Assembly (NCBI GenBank): GCA_030248225.1 | Contig: JASANE010019529.1 | Span: 1 to 64,000 of the forward strand | Origin: Trileptium ribeirensis | Lineage: Eukaryota > Nematoda > Enoplea > Enoplida > Thoracostomopsidae | Reading direction: 5' to 3' | DNA length: 64,000 nucleotides | In this document: positions 47,771-60,212 of the stretch, one piece after another | Layout of the letters: each line of letters opens with the position of its first letter | Numbering within the stretch: position 1 is the first letter of the stretch | Notes under the pieces: model-generated | What the model saw: the letters and a program-made list of their open reading frames with translations, nothing else | Databases searched by the model: none | What the model was told of the DNA's origin: nothing | Made by a program: the position numbers and the translations under genes

Positions 47771-49334
47771 TGAGTATAATCATATAAACCTGGACTCCTA
47801 ATATTTGGCATGGAGCGGTGAAGGGCCATGGAATTTTTATGGATTCCCGTTCTTAAAATCTGGTGCGATTTATATCTTTTCACCAAAGAACACTTAATTT
47901 GAAGGATTTTTAAATTTCGAAGCCTCCAATACATTATATTTGGCAAATTCCGTCACCCACCGGTTTCGACCTGGGAGGCTGCTGGTCCATACCCCTGGTA
48001 AAATGTTCAATGAATGGTGAGCCAATAAACAGTGCTTTATCGTCAGTTTCAGACGTAAAGTACTAAATTCGTGTATATAATTTGTCAAAAGCACCCGTGA
48101 TGTAGTTCCCTGATAGTGTAAATGGTTATCGACGCTGTAATAAAGTAGTGAAATTTACCGTGTCGCCATTCTCAATCAGCCTGGTTTGGTATTGCTGGAT
48201 TGTGTCGTCGTACACTTTAAATAATGCAATAAATTGTACGATTTTCTTAAAAGCACAACAATATTGAAAGAAAACTTTAATAATTGGAATTTGACTTGTT
48301 GACATTTTGTCGATCGATGGTTTGGCATTACTATTTAAATAATACAAAATGGAATAACTTTATTATTGAAATCTGATATGCGACAAAAGAAATCGTTTTC
48401 GGAAACGAGGCTCGGGTTCAATGTTCGTACTATTTTTTTATGTATCGCCGAGATGGCCTTACGGTGTATTGTCTAGCTTGCAGTAGGCAGTAGTAAGGTA
48501 TTTAACCAACCCTCTGACTTTTAATATTTCTTTCTTGTCTGTGTTAATTATTTTTGTCAAAGTTTTAGATATTATGGTTACGTGTATATATATTTATATA
48601 TATATATTTGAAATGTGTATTATATGTGTGTAAATGTACACATTCAAATTTATATAAATGCGACGTCGACGTTCGCTATGTGCTTACGAACGGTGTAGCT
48701 TTACGGTTTTTTGTGTGATGATGCTGAAATTTTGTATGTCGGACAGTTGTTTGAGTTTTTTTGCTTCCTCTAATGCTCACATAAACTATATTGCAGATAT
48801 GTATTTAGATTAGTCTCTCTTTTTTAGAAAGGTATATATTGATGTTTGAAGATAATAATTTCGAAACTTATGCAGTACTTAGATTGAATTTCTATAAGAA
48901 AGGTGTAGCCATGGGTGCGTAGGGGAGCCTAAACAAGTGTTTTGATCTTTGTTGTGTCGTGAAAAGAAAGGCTGAATTTGGGAGTTTTGTAATTATAAGG
49001 CATGCAATGAACTTAGAAATGAAACGTCAAATGAAAACGCGCTACATTCTGCAAACCGGGTTCATCGACCGTGAAACCCTTTGAAACCTCGTGGAAAGGT
49101 ATATATAATATTGTTAAGATAGATAGACTCTTGATAGCAAAACCATCGTATCCAGCCTCCTTGATAACCTAAAAGGTACTCATTGTAAGGTAAAAACAAT
49201 AAATTAATAACACTGAGAAATCTGAAAAATTGCAATCTGTAGCAAAACATCGCTATATTTAGCAAATGGTGGACTAACCATGTTCGCACCCACAGGTGCC
49301 CAGAGGTTGTCCCACAAATTGTGGTCAGAAATGT

Positions 49335-49425
49335 TCTAGTTCTCGATGAGCTTATTCAATGGTGGTTTCCACTTTTCGATGCGAAGCATGTGTCGCATGA
49401 TATGGGCTGCTAAGTGTTGTTGCCT
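49335..49425 (-). repeat. Third, partial copy of the 37051/39830 repeat
   Basis: TCTCGATGAGCTTATTCAAT followed by GGTGGTTTCCACTTTTCGAT matches 39850-39900 with moderate divergence. Confidence 0.55.
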
Positions 49426-50799
49426 TTTGTATATATACTTAATCTATCGCGCTAAAATTTGATGTAGCACTCTAGGGACAGAGATACTCAAACATTTATA
49501 TAATACGAAAAAAAAAAGAAAATTGTAACTGAATACAGGGATTTTTGTGCCGATATCCGTTTTCCCAACTTTTAGGTCCGTACTAGGTCCAGAGTGGTAA
49601 CTAGGGCCATAAGTCGTCGCAATCGATCATTCTAGCCTGTATATCAGAGATCAAACCGGGTAACCAGATCATTTCGGGTCACATGTATGGCCGGGTCACA
49701 GTGTGCGACCTGGCACTGTCCCGGTCTGAATCAGAAGCCGAAAGCATTTTCCTCTGCACTGTACTCTACATAACCGATCACAGGCTATTTCTTAGTTCTC
49801 CATCTGCTCAGCTCGTCTGCTGCAACACATTGGCAGCCCAAGCGCACGAAAACCCACCTCTGCTACAATGATCGCTCTACAACTAGCAATAACAAGCCGG
49901 TCAGAATGATGGAAGTTTGGTTGAAGTGTGTTGATCTACTTTGCTGGGCACGCACAAGCCGTGAAGCCCGAAAACAAAACTACCGGAGAGCAATATGCGG
50001 TCCTTTGTACTAAAGGTGAAAATTTTTGGCTTAGGCTTGGCTCTGCCCTAGAGCACATCTAAACCGACCCTCCCATGATGTCTGAAGAGCCGAGCTAGAA
50101 TCAAGGAACTTAAAATAGCCTAGTGCGTTTGGAAAAGCAAGGATTGCTTCTTACAAGCTCTAAAAGCAAATATACATATAGTTCATTTTTGGTCTGTATA
50201 TTAAGTTTTCTTTAATGATATTCCATCGCAAATTTTTATTATTAGGAGCCTAATAGCATAGCTGGGTTGATCCGGACATGGTTTATGAAGAGCCGTGCTG
50301 AGACAGAACTTAAGATCTATTTGCGAGATCCGAGCAGGACAAGGTTTAGAAAGAGCTGAGCCTGGCTTTGAATTGGCTCTTCCTCACTTCTACATTTTTA
50401 CATCCATTTCATATACTAATACTTGCCATTAGTGTACAAACGACTTCAAAAGACGACACAACTACTTAAACACACAACGAATGATTTGCATTTCACTTGA
50501 ACACCTACTTTTGTCCAGGACTGGACTGCCTGGCTGAAGCGTTAGCGCAAACGCAATCGTAATTAATTTGTCTGTAATAGCGGTCTGCCAAGCACATACT
50601 TAACTGTTTCCCCAGACCGTTTCTTTTATGAATTTGCAGGTTATGTATGAGTTGCTTTGGAAAATAGTCTTGTCACTATGTTACTATCGGCTCATTACAA
50701 CGACCGGGTCCTTAGGTCACTACGATGTTCGTGTCACCGTGTGACCCGATTACATCTCTGCTGTATACTACTAAATTTTTCGACTTCGAGAGATGAAAG

Positions 50800-50875
50800 G
50801 ATAACTCGTACGGGCCCGGATTGGAACGCTAGATCTTTCGATCGAAAATTCTACGCTCTTTTTGCTGACCACGGG
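50800..50875 (-). repeat. Possible tRNA-derived SINE head
   Basis: The minus strand reads GTGGTCAGCAAAAAGAGCGT, then a hairpin-like TTTTCGATCGAAAGATC, then CGTTCCAATCCGGGCCC. The order resembles D-arm, anticodon arm and B box of a tRNA-derived repeat, with a degenerate B box (GTTCCAATCC for GTTCGAATCC). Confidence 0.3.
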
Positions 50876-52328
50876 GTCATCTATATTGTTGATAAATGAG
50901 CTTCTCTATGAGTTTGTAACGCAACGCTCAAAGCTAAAACAAGAAAACTCCTAACCATGCTACTGCCTCCCGTTGCAGTACAAGTGTTTCTGTTGCTGCT
51001 AACTGTTGCCCGGGTATTTCTACCCGAGCAGGCGCATTTTATTGTTCTGGTCTATGCGTGTTCGTTCGGCTTGTTTGACGATATCATACTATGAAGTAGT
51101 TGCATAGCATGGGCCATATACCGAAGCCAGCCCATGCTATCATGTAGCTATAATCTATGCTTTGCTTACACGAGCGCAAGAGTCGTCTAACAGCGGCGTA
51201 GCGCGGCCAGCACATAAGGCCGCCTCGTCCAAACGGTTAGTTAGACTATCGCGTCGTCTACTGTTTCTGTTGGCGGTTTTGCATTGTGATCGATGTGCGC
51301 AAAGAGCGATACAACCGGTATATAATGCTGCTAATACTGCCAGCGCACTGCTATTCGAATTATTATTCTTATATTGTGTGGTGGTAGTGGACTAACCGGC
51401 TTTTTAGGGTTGCTTCAATCCTAGCTAGCTACTAGATTTTGGGTTAGTTGGTTGTTTTCATTTGGGCGAACGTGTCTTTGCTCGCCCGAAGATGACCAAA
51501 CAACATCATGTCGATTGTACACGTATGCTTTTGATCAATCTATCTGTAAACATAGTTTAATTCGTTTTGTTTGGACGTTGGTTCGGTCTCAGGGTATTTG
51601 TTGATTCGCAGTGTGTCTTTGGCGTTTGGATTTCGGGACAGCGAAAGAGAGAGAGATAGTGCAAAGAAGCTTTCTTATAAAACCACGTTCTATTCATAAT
51701 AGTATGCCAAAGAGTTTTTTTTTTGCTGCTGTTGTTATAAGTTACCTTTTTGTTTCAAAAACTGTTGCCCGGTTTTTAGTTGGAGCTGTTGTTTTGTGTT
51801 TGCCGTGTTTTGATTGCCGCTGTCCAACTCAGTTCTTGGTGGTTTTTTAGTGAGAGATACAGCTTTTCTAACTTGTATTCTCAAAACGTGGTACTGCAAT
51901 TATACAATTATTTCCATCATTTACCGTGTTTGTAAACTTGAAAAAGTTTAATTGCCCTCTTTAAAATTAGTGGTATATGGCATACATATATGTGTACAGT
52001 GTCATACGTTATTTGTGTTGTCTGGTTTGCATACACATTTTAAGTGCGACAGTTCATACATTTGTAATGTCGGAATATCAAAAGAATTTTGTATTGAATT
52101 TGATGCATCAGTTTTCGCTTTTGTCGGAATTTTCAGATTCGTTTATATAATACTAAATACAATTGTAGTTGATGATTGAAATTTATCACTTTAATGAAAT
52201 ATACAGCATAACGTTGTAGCATCTCACTACGCCAGCATATATAGCGTAGGTGAACATTCCCCTTTAATGCCAGGTACCCCACTCCAATGTATGATCGCTC
52301 GTGGACCCTTTCAATGGGTGTAGCATCC

Positions 52329-52353
52329 CCCCCCCCCCCTCACTCCCCCCCCC
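52329..52353. repeat. Poly-C tracts
   Basis: A run of eleven or more C is followed by CTCACT and a second run of about nine C. Such homopolymers are prone to length error in assemblies. Confidence 0.9.
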
Positions 52354-52437
52354 ACGCTCGCTCCGCGACTCCGCTGGGGAGTTGTGTAGCATCTCACTAC
52401 GCCAGCATATATAGCGTAGGTGAACACACTGTGATCG

Positions 52438-52508
52438 GGGCCTGTGGTTTAACAGTAGCGCGTTTGTCTTGCAAGCTAGAGATACGGGTTCGAATCCCGG
52501 CTGGTCCA
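52438..52508 (+). tRNA. tRNA-Ala(TGC)-like sequence, probably a SINE body or pseudogene
   Basis: A 71-base segment has an acceptor stem GGGCCTG/CTGGTCC with one mismatch and one G-U pair, a T-arm CGGGTTCGAATCCCG that is perfect, and an anticodon loop CTTGCAA giving TGC. The D-stem and the anticodon stem (TTTGT/GCTAG) have mismatches. A perfect B box with damaged stems, and repeated flanks, favour a SINE or pseudogene over a working gene. Confidence 0.45.
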
Positions 52509-52927
52509 ATGTATGATCGCTCGTGGATCTTTGCAATGTAAGAATCCTCATATATTTTTGTATCAAATACCATAAGTACTTATGTATATTGTATGAATTT
52601 GAATATATGTTGTATTAAACGCAATACGTACAATGTATGGATTGTTAGTATATATTTGTATAAAAAATAACATATGTATTGTGTGACTTTTTATATTTAT
52701 TGTGTGAATTTTTATATAAATTATTTGTGATAAAATTACATATATCTAATGTATGAATTTTTATAAATATTTGCATGAAATAACATACACCTAATGTATG
52801 AATGTTTATGCATAATTAAAATTATGTGCTATAACACATACGTTTATTAACTGCAATTTGATAGAAATTATGTGCAAATAATTATACATTTTTTGTATGC
52901 AATTTCATGTAGGCCATGAACAATTTA

Positions 52928-53092
52928 TCATGCATATGCAAATGTATATGCATATGTATATATATATGTATATGCATATGTATATGCATATGTATATACA
53001 TATGTATATGCATATGTATATGCATATATATATGCATATGTATGCATAATGCATATATGTATATGTATATGCAAATACATATGCATATTTAA
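52928..53092. repeat. TATGCA/TATATG microsatellite
   Basis: The words CATATGTATATG and TATGCATATG alternate for about 165 bp. The tract is itself strongly self-complementary. The Ile/Cys/Tyr-rich peptides on the minus strand are artefacts of it. Confidence 0.93.
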
Positions 53093-54119
53093 TTTCATAC
53101 AAGGTAATGTGCAACAAATCATGCAATTTTTATGTGTAAATTCATACAAAGGATATGTAGATAATCATATATATTCAGTTGACAATTCGTACAAATTATG
53201 TACAATGTGTCATACCTTTATTATGGTCAGTTTCTTACAACTTATGCTAACATAATCGCCACAATGTTCAAATTGGTACACAATTGATGTAGTAGCATTT
53301 CTTCGCCGTATATATTTGTTTTAATTTCAATGGAAATTGTAGCAAAATAATGTCACACAATAATATAACAACCGAATACCACTACCGTCATAACAAAACC
53401 GGAATCGGAATTTCGATTTTTTGCCGGAGCCAGAACCTCCTGGTCTTACCAATAAATTAAAATTACAAAATGTATTAATGAGCCTATTGCTTTTGGGGGT
53501 GAATAATGGGCATACAGTTAAACCTGATGGTTTTGTTGTTTTAAAAGTACGTTTGGTGTTCTGCTACCCTTGTGGTGGTGCGCATTCCTATAAGGGCTAG
53601 ATTAGGGAACAAAATTGTAAAAATTCGGCATTTTTTAATAATATAGCTGTACTTATTAGAGCAGTAGGGTCTTTAAAAGTAACAATTTTTATTATAAATT
53701 TCTTGTTCTAATATTATAAATTTCGAATGTTACTGCCTACCTTGTTGGTTATTAGGCTACGAATAGCAAGTCATGTATATATGACAGAGGAAAAATTCTA
53801 CTGAAAGAAATCGCTAATTTTGCAACTTGCATCGCGAAACCAAAAAACGAGCCGCTTTCGAAACTTCTCATCTTATAAGGCTAGGCTTCGCGTGTTTACG
53901 AAAAAATTCGCTATCAAAAGGCGTAGAACACTGTCACGTGTGTCGTGTATTAACTAAAAAGATACGAACAAGAAATTTAGTAGTTGTCACAAGATTTGGC
54001 TGTTTCTCGACCCCATCTACATCTGCTAGAATGTAGACATACTTTTCCGCGCTTGTAAGAAGGAGCCACTAATGGGCTGAAAAATACAGCCACTGAAGCA
54101 TAAGGTTTAACTGACACAT

Positions 54120-54500
54120 TTTTGCAGCATAGTTTGTCGCAAGTTACTAAGCAGTAACTGTTGGGCTATAGCTTAAATAACAGCATAGCTAACAAACCCT
54201 CGACTACGGAGTACTTCAAAAATTATAAATATGCTAATGATAGATCGATTAGTTTTATATATTTGTACCTTATTAACTGTTAATAGAGGCCGATAAATGC
54301 GTGTTGGTAAATTAAAAAAGCTATCCAAAGGTATCTGACGAGCACAAACACAGAAAATAGATCTTTTTCTATGTTACGAAATAGCATTAAGAATAGTGTT
54401 TCAGTTATGGTTTAGCTCGGAAACAAAATACGCTGCACAGATATCCAAAGACCTCAAACCGAAATCCGGTAAAAATTAGCCGGAACCGGAATTTAGGTTA
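54120..54500. repeat. Dispersed repeat, copy B (partner at 29060-29560)
   Basis: It has the same landmarks in the same order as copy A. It ends near AACCGGAATTTAGG, one of several GGAACCGGAA-rich patches between 54470 and 56190. Confidence 0.6.
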
Positions 54501-54534
54501 CTCCCTCATATATATTTGGACCGGTTTAATTCTC

Positions 54535-54800
54535 ACATACACCGCAAATTAGCGATTTCTGAATGTGTAAAATAGCTGCTACACTCATCGACCTGGCTTT
54601 GTTTAGTTAACAAACTCCTGCAGGGTCAAGATGAAAAATTCTTACTGAAATTATGTGTCCTACTTAGGTTTCATCATGCAATTTCCGGAGTTAATGTCTT
54701 TTGTTTGGTTGTATTGGAACTTAATCATTGTATATATTACATATGTTTGTACCACAGATGAAGTAAAAATTACGTTTGGACCACAGATGAAGTAAAAATC
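54535..54800. repeat. Direct repeat pair, copy 1
   Basis: AAATAGCTGCTAC, CATCGACCTGG, TTAACAAACTCCTGCAG and GGTTGTATTGGA occur in the same order here and at 55855-56085, about 1.3 kb apart, with many substitutions. Within copy 1 CCACAGATGAAGTAAAAAT also occurs twice (54756 and 54781). Confidence 0.75.
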
Positions 54801-55854
54801 TGTGAATTTTTAAACCAGAATTCCGGTTTCGGTATGATTTTTGCCTTTTACCAGAACCGGAACCGGAATTCCGGGTGCTCTCTAATATATACATATATAG
54901 ATATAGAAAACATTGTTAATACGGAAAGATTTGTTTTGTGAAGCAATGTAGAACGATGAATAGTCTTTTACCTTACAATAAGGCAGGTATACATGCTGCA
55001 GATTTGAACGATTCATTGGTATAGATTTCCTAAAAACGGTTTTCAAATATAATACGTAGTAATAGCTTCCCTACTAGGCAAGGAATAACCGAAATTTACC
55101 GGAACCAGCAACCGGAACCGTCCATTTAAACCCGATCCGGAACCGGAAGCGGAACCTGGTCTCGAAATTTATATATAGTAAAACAGATAGGAAGAAATTA
55201 AGGTATAGTGCATTTGAAATGCATTAAAAATAACTTTTACATTAAACTTAATGTATTGCGATGGCATTATTGCATTTCTGAAACTATAAAGAGACTGAAG
55301 AAGTTAATAATGTTTATTTATCGATCAATTATGTCGGTTTTTGGACATCCAGAGCAAAAAGTGTCTTCCACAGTACACACTTGCGTATACTGCTGAATGT
55401 CCTTGCAACGCATGGAACGTCAAATAAACACTTTCGCTCTGTCCCCAGTCGCCTCCCTTTACTACACATACGTTTGTTGCATGTTCTTCTGTAGGAAACT
55501 TAAAATTATTGGTTTATATGATTCTAAGAGAAAATAATAGATTCCGATCAATGGTCAGAGACACTGTTTAGGCTAGCGTTGGACAAACAGTGCCCGTCAG
55601 TTAGATCATAATGATGATAACTTTCTAATCGGAATGCTATAAATGAGACACACTGTGATGCTGCTCGCACAGTTTCAATAAATACAGTTCATTGCCAAGA
55701 AAGCAGTTTTTAGCTGCGTTGCAGATAACGTTAGTTTACTTAAATTTAGACTGATTTACCAAGTTTACAAGCGCACTGGCGGGTGCTTGACGCAATTTAT
55801 GTTAGCCAAGCATACCCTAAGTACTTCTGCGTAAGCCATACTCTGTTACCGAGT

Positions 55855-56085
55855 TGGATCGGTTTAATTCAAACGTATCCCACAGACTTCTGGATGTGTT
55901 AAATAGCTGCTACAAGCATCGACCTGGTTTTGATTTAACAAACTCCTGCAGCTTATTATGGGAAATTCTTGCTCAAAAATGGTTAGTTAATCTTTTCTTT
56001 TGCTTGGTTGTATTGGAGCTTGATCATTGTATAATATATATTACATATGTTTGGATTACAGGATGAAGCAAAAACGTGGAAAATT
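55855..56085. repeat. Direct repeat pair, copy 2
   Basis: It has the same ordered words as copy 1. Both copies are followed by a patch rich in GGAACCGGAA/TTCCGGTTCC (54820-54880 and 56100-56190), so the repeat unit probably includes that patch. Confidence 0.75.
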
Positions 56086-57714
56086 TCAAACAAAATTTTT
56101 AAACGGTAATTCCGGTTCCGGTATGGTTTTTGCCCTTTGCCGGAACCGGAACACGATTTTCGCCGGAACGGGAATTCCGGTTACTCCCTGCTACTAGGGT
56201 AAAATAATATGATTTCTACTTCTGTATAAGTATTCTCCGGTATTACTCGATTATGTCATTTTTGACATGGACTCCGTCACTGTTGCAACAAATTATATAC
56301 CATTTCGCTTTATTTATAAAGTTAGAGAAAAATTAGGCGTTATCTGATGACAGGATCTCAAAGATCTGTTCTGGACACTGGATAGGTTTTCGAAATATTA
56401 GCTTAAGTTGTTATATTATGTCACTGACTGTCTCATTAAGATACTGCCAAGAACCAGTTTATGCAGGATTTATGTAGCTGAATTTTCAGACCATAGGGAT
56501 ATGATTCCTTCTTCGAATTTCGGTCACACCAGGAAATTTTACGGTATAGAATTGATGCGCGAATTGCTGAATAATTTCAGATTTTTCACAAAGTGAAAGG
56601 ATTATCTGTGCTTGGACGTGATGTAATTTTATGAAAAATTTCAAAACTTACAACAAATATAGGATGCAACAAAACTTTTCCTGTTGGCCGAGGTATTGTT
56701 TCGTTTAGTATGGACGCTTTTAAGCTATCCCAGTATATTTTTTTACGAAATCGGGGTAGAATAACATGTAGCTAGCAAAGCGGTTCAATATGAAGGCGCA
56801 TGTTTGCGATGTTTATTTTACTACGCTTCTAAGTGTCAACATCATTTTCAACAAGCTAGCAGCTGCGGAACTGCCACAATTTTTAGCTGATGACTTAGCG
56901 TCAGACAGACGTAACGAGTCGAACGGAAAAATTTAAATCAGTCTGCTTGTTGTGGAGCTAAGACGGGGAACGGTAATTGATTGAAAGGGCTACTGATCGT
57001 ACACCGTTCGGCGACACACAAGCCAAGATTTCACATTTAAAAATTTTATGCTCTGTTGGGTTAGATAGATACATAAGTAAGAAGATGGGGTGTGATAGCC
57101 TGATTAGACCAAAAAGACCATTTTCAGCACTCCATTCTGTTGGGTTGATCATATATCTAGAGCAATGAAATCAACGAATTTAAACTGTTAAAAACCGTAT
57201 AAGCCCATCGTTCGCCAAAAACAAGACATATTTGCATATTTGAGTATTTTTAAATTTTCAAACATAGCTCGAAAAATGGCTGCTCTGACAAAAAGTTGCA
57301 ATCAGAGTTATAGCTCTGGATGGGAAGATTGTGTACCGATACCTCTGATAAGAAAATGTTGGAGGACCCAAATGGCTGAAATCAAATAGTTTGCAATTCG
57401 TGTTGGTTTTATGAGAACCTGGGTGGGAAATCATTTGTGCAGCTTAGACACAATGCTGGGCGCACATTTTTATTCCATTACGCTCAAATAAGAAATCCTC
57501 AGCTGTCTTCGTTTCAATCATAGTGTCAAACCACAAACTACCGTCCGCTAAGTACGTGTTGTATATTTAGAAGCCTTAGGAGAGGCAGCATTCTCTGCTG
57601 TCTGCTCACATGTGTTTATATTGTTTCGTTTTGTATGTAATCGGTGGAATCGGCATATTTATCTATATACACTAGACAAAATTTTTCCGACACGACGTAC
57701 TTAATCTGGGCCCT

Positions 57715-58090
57715 CCAAATTGGGGCTGGGGGCTCATTGCATTTTTCGTTTACCCCTGGTTCAAAACGGGTGCCCCCGGTTCTTGCTCTTGGCAAAATTT
57801 CGGCCCCCCCCCCCGGTTCATTGGGTCTTGCCAAATTTTTTGTTTTTAATCGGTCCAAAGTACATAAAATTTGATCCAAATTTTTTACGAAAATTTCGTT
57901 CTGAAGCCCAAAATTCTTCAAATTTTGTCAAAAATGCGTCAAAATCGGGTTTTCTCTCTACCAAAGTGGTTTTTACATTGTTTCTGACACAATTTTTCAC
58001 CATTTTTCTCTTGGCAAAATCGGGCGACCACGGTTGGGAACCAAGGGCTTCCGGTTCATGCTTCTTGGCAAAAATGGAGAGCCCAGCTTA
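57715..58090. repeat. CCCCGGTTCxTTGGCAAAAT-type degenerate repeats
   Basis: Phrases such as GGTTCTTGCTCTTGGCAAAA, GGTTCATTGGGTCTTGCCAA and GGTTCATGCTTCTTGGCAAA recur within 300 bp, including a run of ten C near 57806-57815. The 123-codon plus-strand frame across it has no recognisable motif and is probably accidental. Confidence 0.45.
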
Positions 58091-58785
58091 ATGTTTCTAC
58101 GGACCGGGAAGAAGGAGAGGAAATAAAGAAAACGTCTATTTTTTGTTAGTGTTGAACACCTATTATAGCACATTAAGTGCACCAATTACAGATACGCAAA
58201 TATATACATAAATATTTTTTATATCAGTATCGTGTACGGCTGTGTGTTGTTGAGGCCAAGCAAATAAACAAACACTTCTGAACACAATCAACTGACATTA
58301 TTTGGCCGGCCTGTGCTCCGTGTTTAGGCATCGAATGTCACGTGGATTTTTTGATTTCCTGAAAAATAGGCGTATAATCTTCGTTGTCAAAATACAAATT
58401 TAATAACAATGTCCTATATGCATTTAATAAATAGGGAGAAGTTCGAAAAGGTTTTTAAATTAGCAATGTTCAGAGTAATCCCCATATCATTAAACTATGT
58501 ACCAGTCGTAGTGGAACTACATTTTTTGAGCGGAGCGACGGCATTACTAATATGAACGTACTCAATGTCTTGGGAATATATTATTACGTAGACAACAATG
58601 AGTAAATGAAAGAATAGTTTTATTCCGTTCGAACGAAAAGCAAGACAAAGGAAGTCACGTGGCTTTTACAGCATGGTGATTAATGGCAATCGAAGCGCAG
58701 CAATAAAATCATAGGACACGGAGTCTGAAAATAATTTTGAAAACCTGAAAACCCCAGGGTATATGGCGTTAAAACGACTCTACGA

Positions 58786-59045
58786 CCAATAATTAAGCTT
58801 TTATGAGCTTAATTAGGGTGTTAATTAGCTAATTAGCTTAATTAATGATAAAATTGGCAAGTTGCCAAACTTCTAAAATATCAGGTACACATCCTCACAT
58901 GATAAGCTTTCAAACAAAAAAAGTTTTTTGGAATAGGTTCAGTGGTTCTTGAGATCCATGAAAGACGAACGGACATCGACTTTTTTGCTCCCAGACAGAA
59001 AATAAAAACGCTTCGCTCGGCTTCGCCTCGCTCCGCTCAATCTCA
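58786..59045. repeat. AATTAGCTTAATTA-rich repeat fragment with a CTTCGCTCGGC block
   Basis: GCTTAATTAGGGTGTTAATT and AGCTAATTAGCTTAATTAAT (58809-58847) form overlapping inverted words. About 150 bp later comes CGCTTCGCTCGGCTTCGCCT, a pyrimidine-rich near-repeat. It has the look of a short interspersed element fragment; no internal promoter was seen. Confidence 0.35.
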
Positions 59046-59900
59046 GTTCGTCTAGGCGGTTTCGAAATTAAACCTTTTGGATCACTTTTGTTTACACGAA
59101 ATATTTAGATTTTTTTGCGTAACTATGTGCGTCTAGTGCTTTTGCCCATTTGTTGCTATTGATTCGTTGTTTTTGGCGGCATTAGATGTGAATTGTGTGT
59201 TCAAAGTATACAATGGCATTGGATATAAACCTTGAGTACGCTTTTGAGAAGAAAAATTTCCTTTGTTTTTAATTATTCGTTATGTAGTTGGTAGCGGGAA
59301 TAACTCTTGAAGGAGTGTGTAAAGCACCGAAGTTAAGTGAGATTATAGTTATGAGTTACTGCTATGTTAGGCATACCTAATATTTTGGTTTATTCTTACT
59401 TACTCAGTATCGGTCAAATGTTTCTGTGCTTTGTCATTTGATAAGTTGGTTGGTTGATATTTCTAAGATTTCGTTCGGTGTTAGCAAAATCGGGGCAATT
59501 CATTAGCTCGATCAGTTCCGGGCTTCTCTATTCTTCGTTGGCGGGGTAATATTTGTTCAGATAAACAGAGAATGATCCTGAGCTGAACGGTGATGAAGTA
59601 GGTAGTTGTATGTATGTTTGTTCTAACATGTTATGCGCACAGAACGGATTCAGCTTAACTCAAATCGTTCTCTCTCGATTTCTTAGCCACAAATTTCTTG
59701 TCTTGATCTTAGTGGCTTGCTCGGAATCGGTAATCATGGCTGTCTTAGTATGAAACGAAGTTATTCTCTAGATAATATTAGCTGTTGATAGAGCGTTGAT
59801 GAGTATGAAAGCTTTTGTTGCAATACTCTTATTAAGACTTCATGTGTAGTAATAGTAGTTGAGTTGTTGCCGGTCGGTGTGTGGTTGCTTTTGTGTGTGT

Positions 59901-60212
59901 TTATGTGACTCTGCGCAGAGGTTTCCTGTGCCGAACCGTGATTGAATTATAATGAATGTACGCAAGAACTAAGAATAAGAACGTCATGCCGTACAATGTG
60001 AACCGCTTTGACAACGTAGAAAAAAAGCGCCGCTCCGAGTTGGGTTTCCATTGCTTCGTCAGTATTGGGAAAAGTGACGCTTTGGTGATGTTTAAGATGT
60101 GATGCGACAGTGGGAGTGTTGAAGAGTTGTGTACTTTTGGTGCCACATCGTAGCGGAGTAATAGTGACGTCTTTGTCAGACATAGATGGAACAGATTATT
60201 ATATAGCGGCAT
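59901..60212 (-). pseudogene. Possible small membrane-protein ORF, apparently frameshifted
   Basis: On the minus strand an ATG at 60183 starts MSDKDVTITPLRCGTKSTQL and runs with balanced codon use to a run of seven T (A on the plus strand, 60020-60026). In the same frame it goes on for 26 codons to TAA. In the neighbouring frame, which is open over the whole region, the continuation is SKRFTLYGMTFLFLVLAYIH, which would make a clean membrane segment with a basic tail. This suggests a one-base indel in the T run, or a chance overlap. No family was recognised. Confidence 0.3.

Larger units (their letters stand above)
47771..52200. other. Repeat-rich intergenic stretch, no supported gene
   Basis: The stretch holds a TATA microsatellite near 48583-48606, a GC-richer region at 49600-49870, and degenerate GAGCCGAGC-like words at 50030-50380. 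A possible SINE head lies at 50800-50875 and is listed separately. An inverted word pair, GCATAGCATGGGC at 51102 and GCCCATGCTATC at 51129, forms a small hairpin. Short frames such as 51162-51395 have no recognisable motif. Confidence 0.45.
52215..52540 (+). mobile_element. tRNA-derived SINE-like unit, partly duplicated
   Basis: TAGCATCTCACTACGCCAGC with the next 20 bases occurs at 52217 and 52388, and CAATGTATGATCGCTCGTGG occurs at 52286 and 52507. So two units share both ends, but only the second contains the tRNA-like body. The first unit contains a short unrelated middle. A poly-C tract and a CGCTCGCTCCGCGACTCCGC block lie between them. Confidence 0.55.

Noticed and set aside
52905..53149. 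Ile/Cys/Tyr-rich frames on the minus strand
   Set aside because: They come from the TATGCA microsatellite and have no protein-like composition.
57720..58091. 123-codon plus-strand frame
   Set aside because: It spans GGTTC...TTGGCAAAA repeats and a poly-C run, overlaps long frames on the other strand, and shows no motif.
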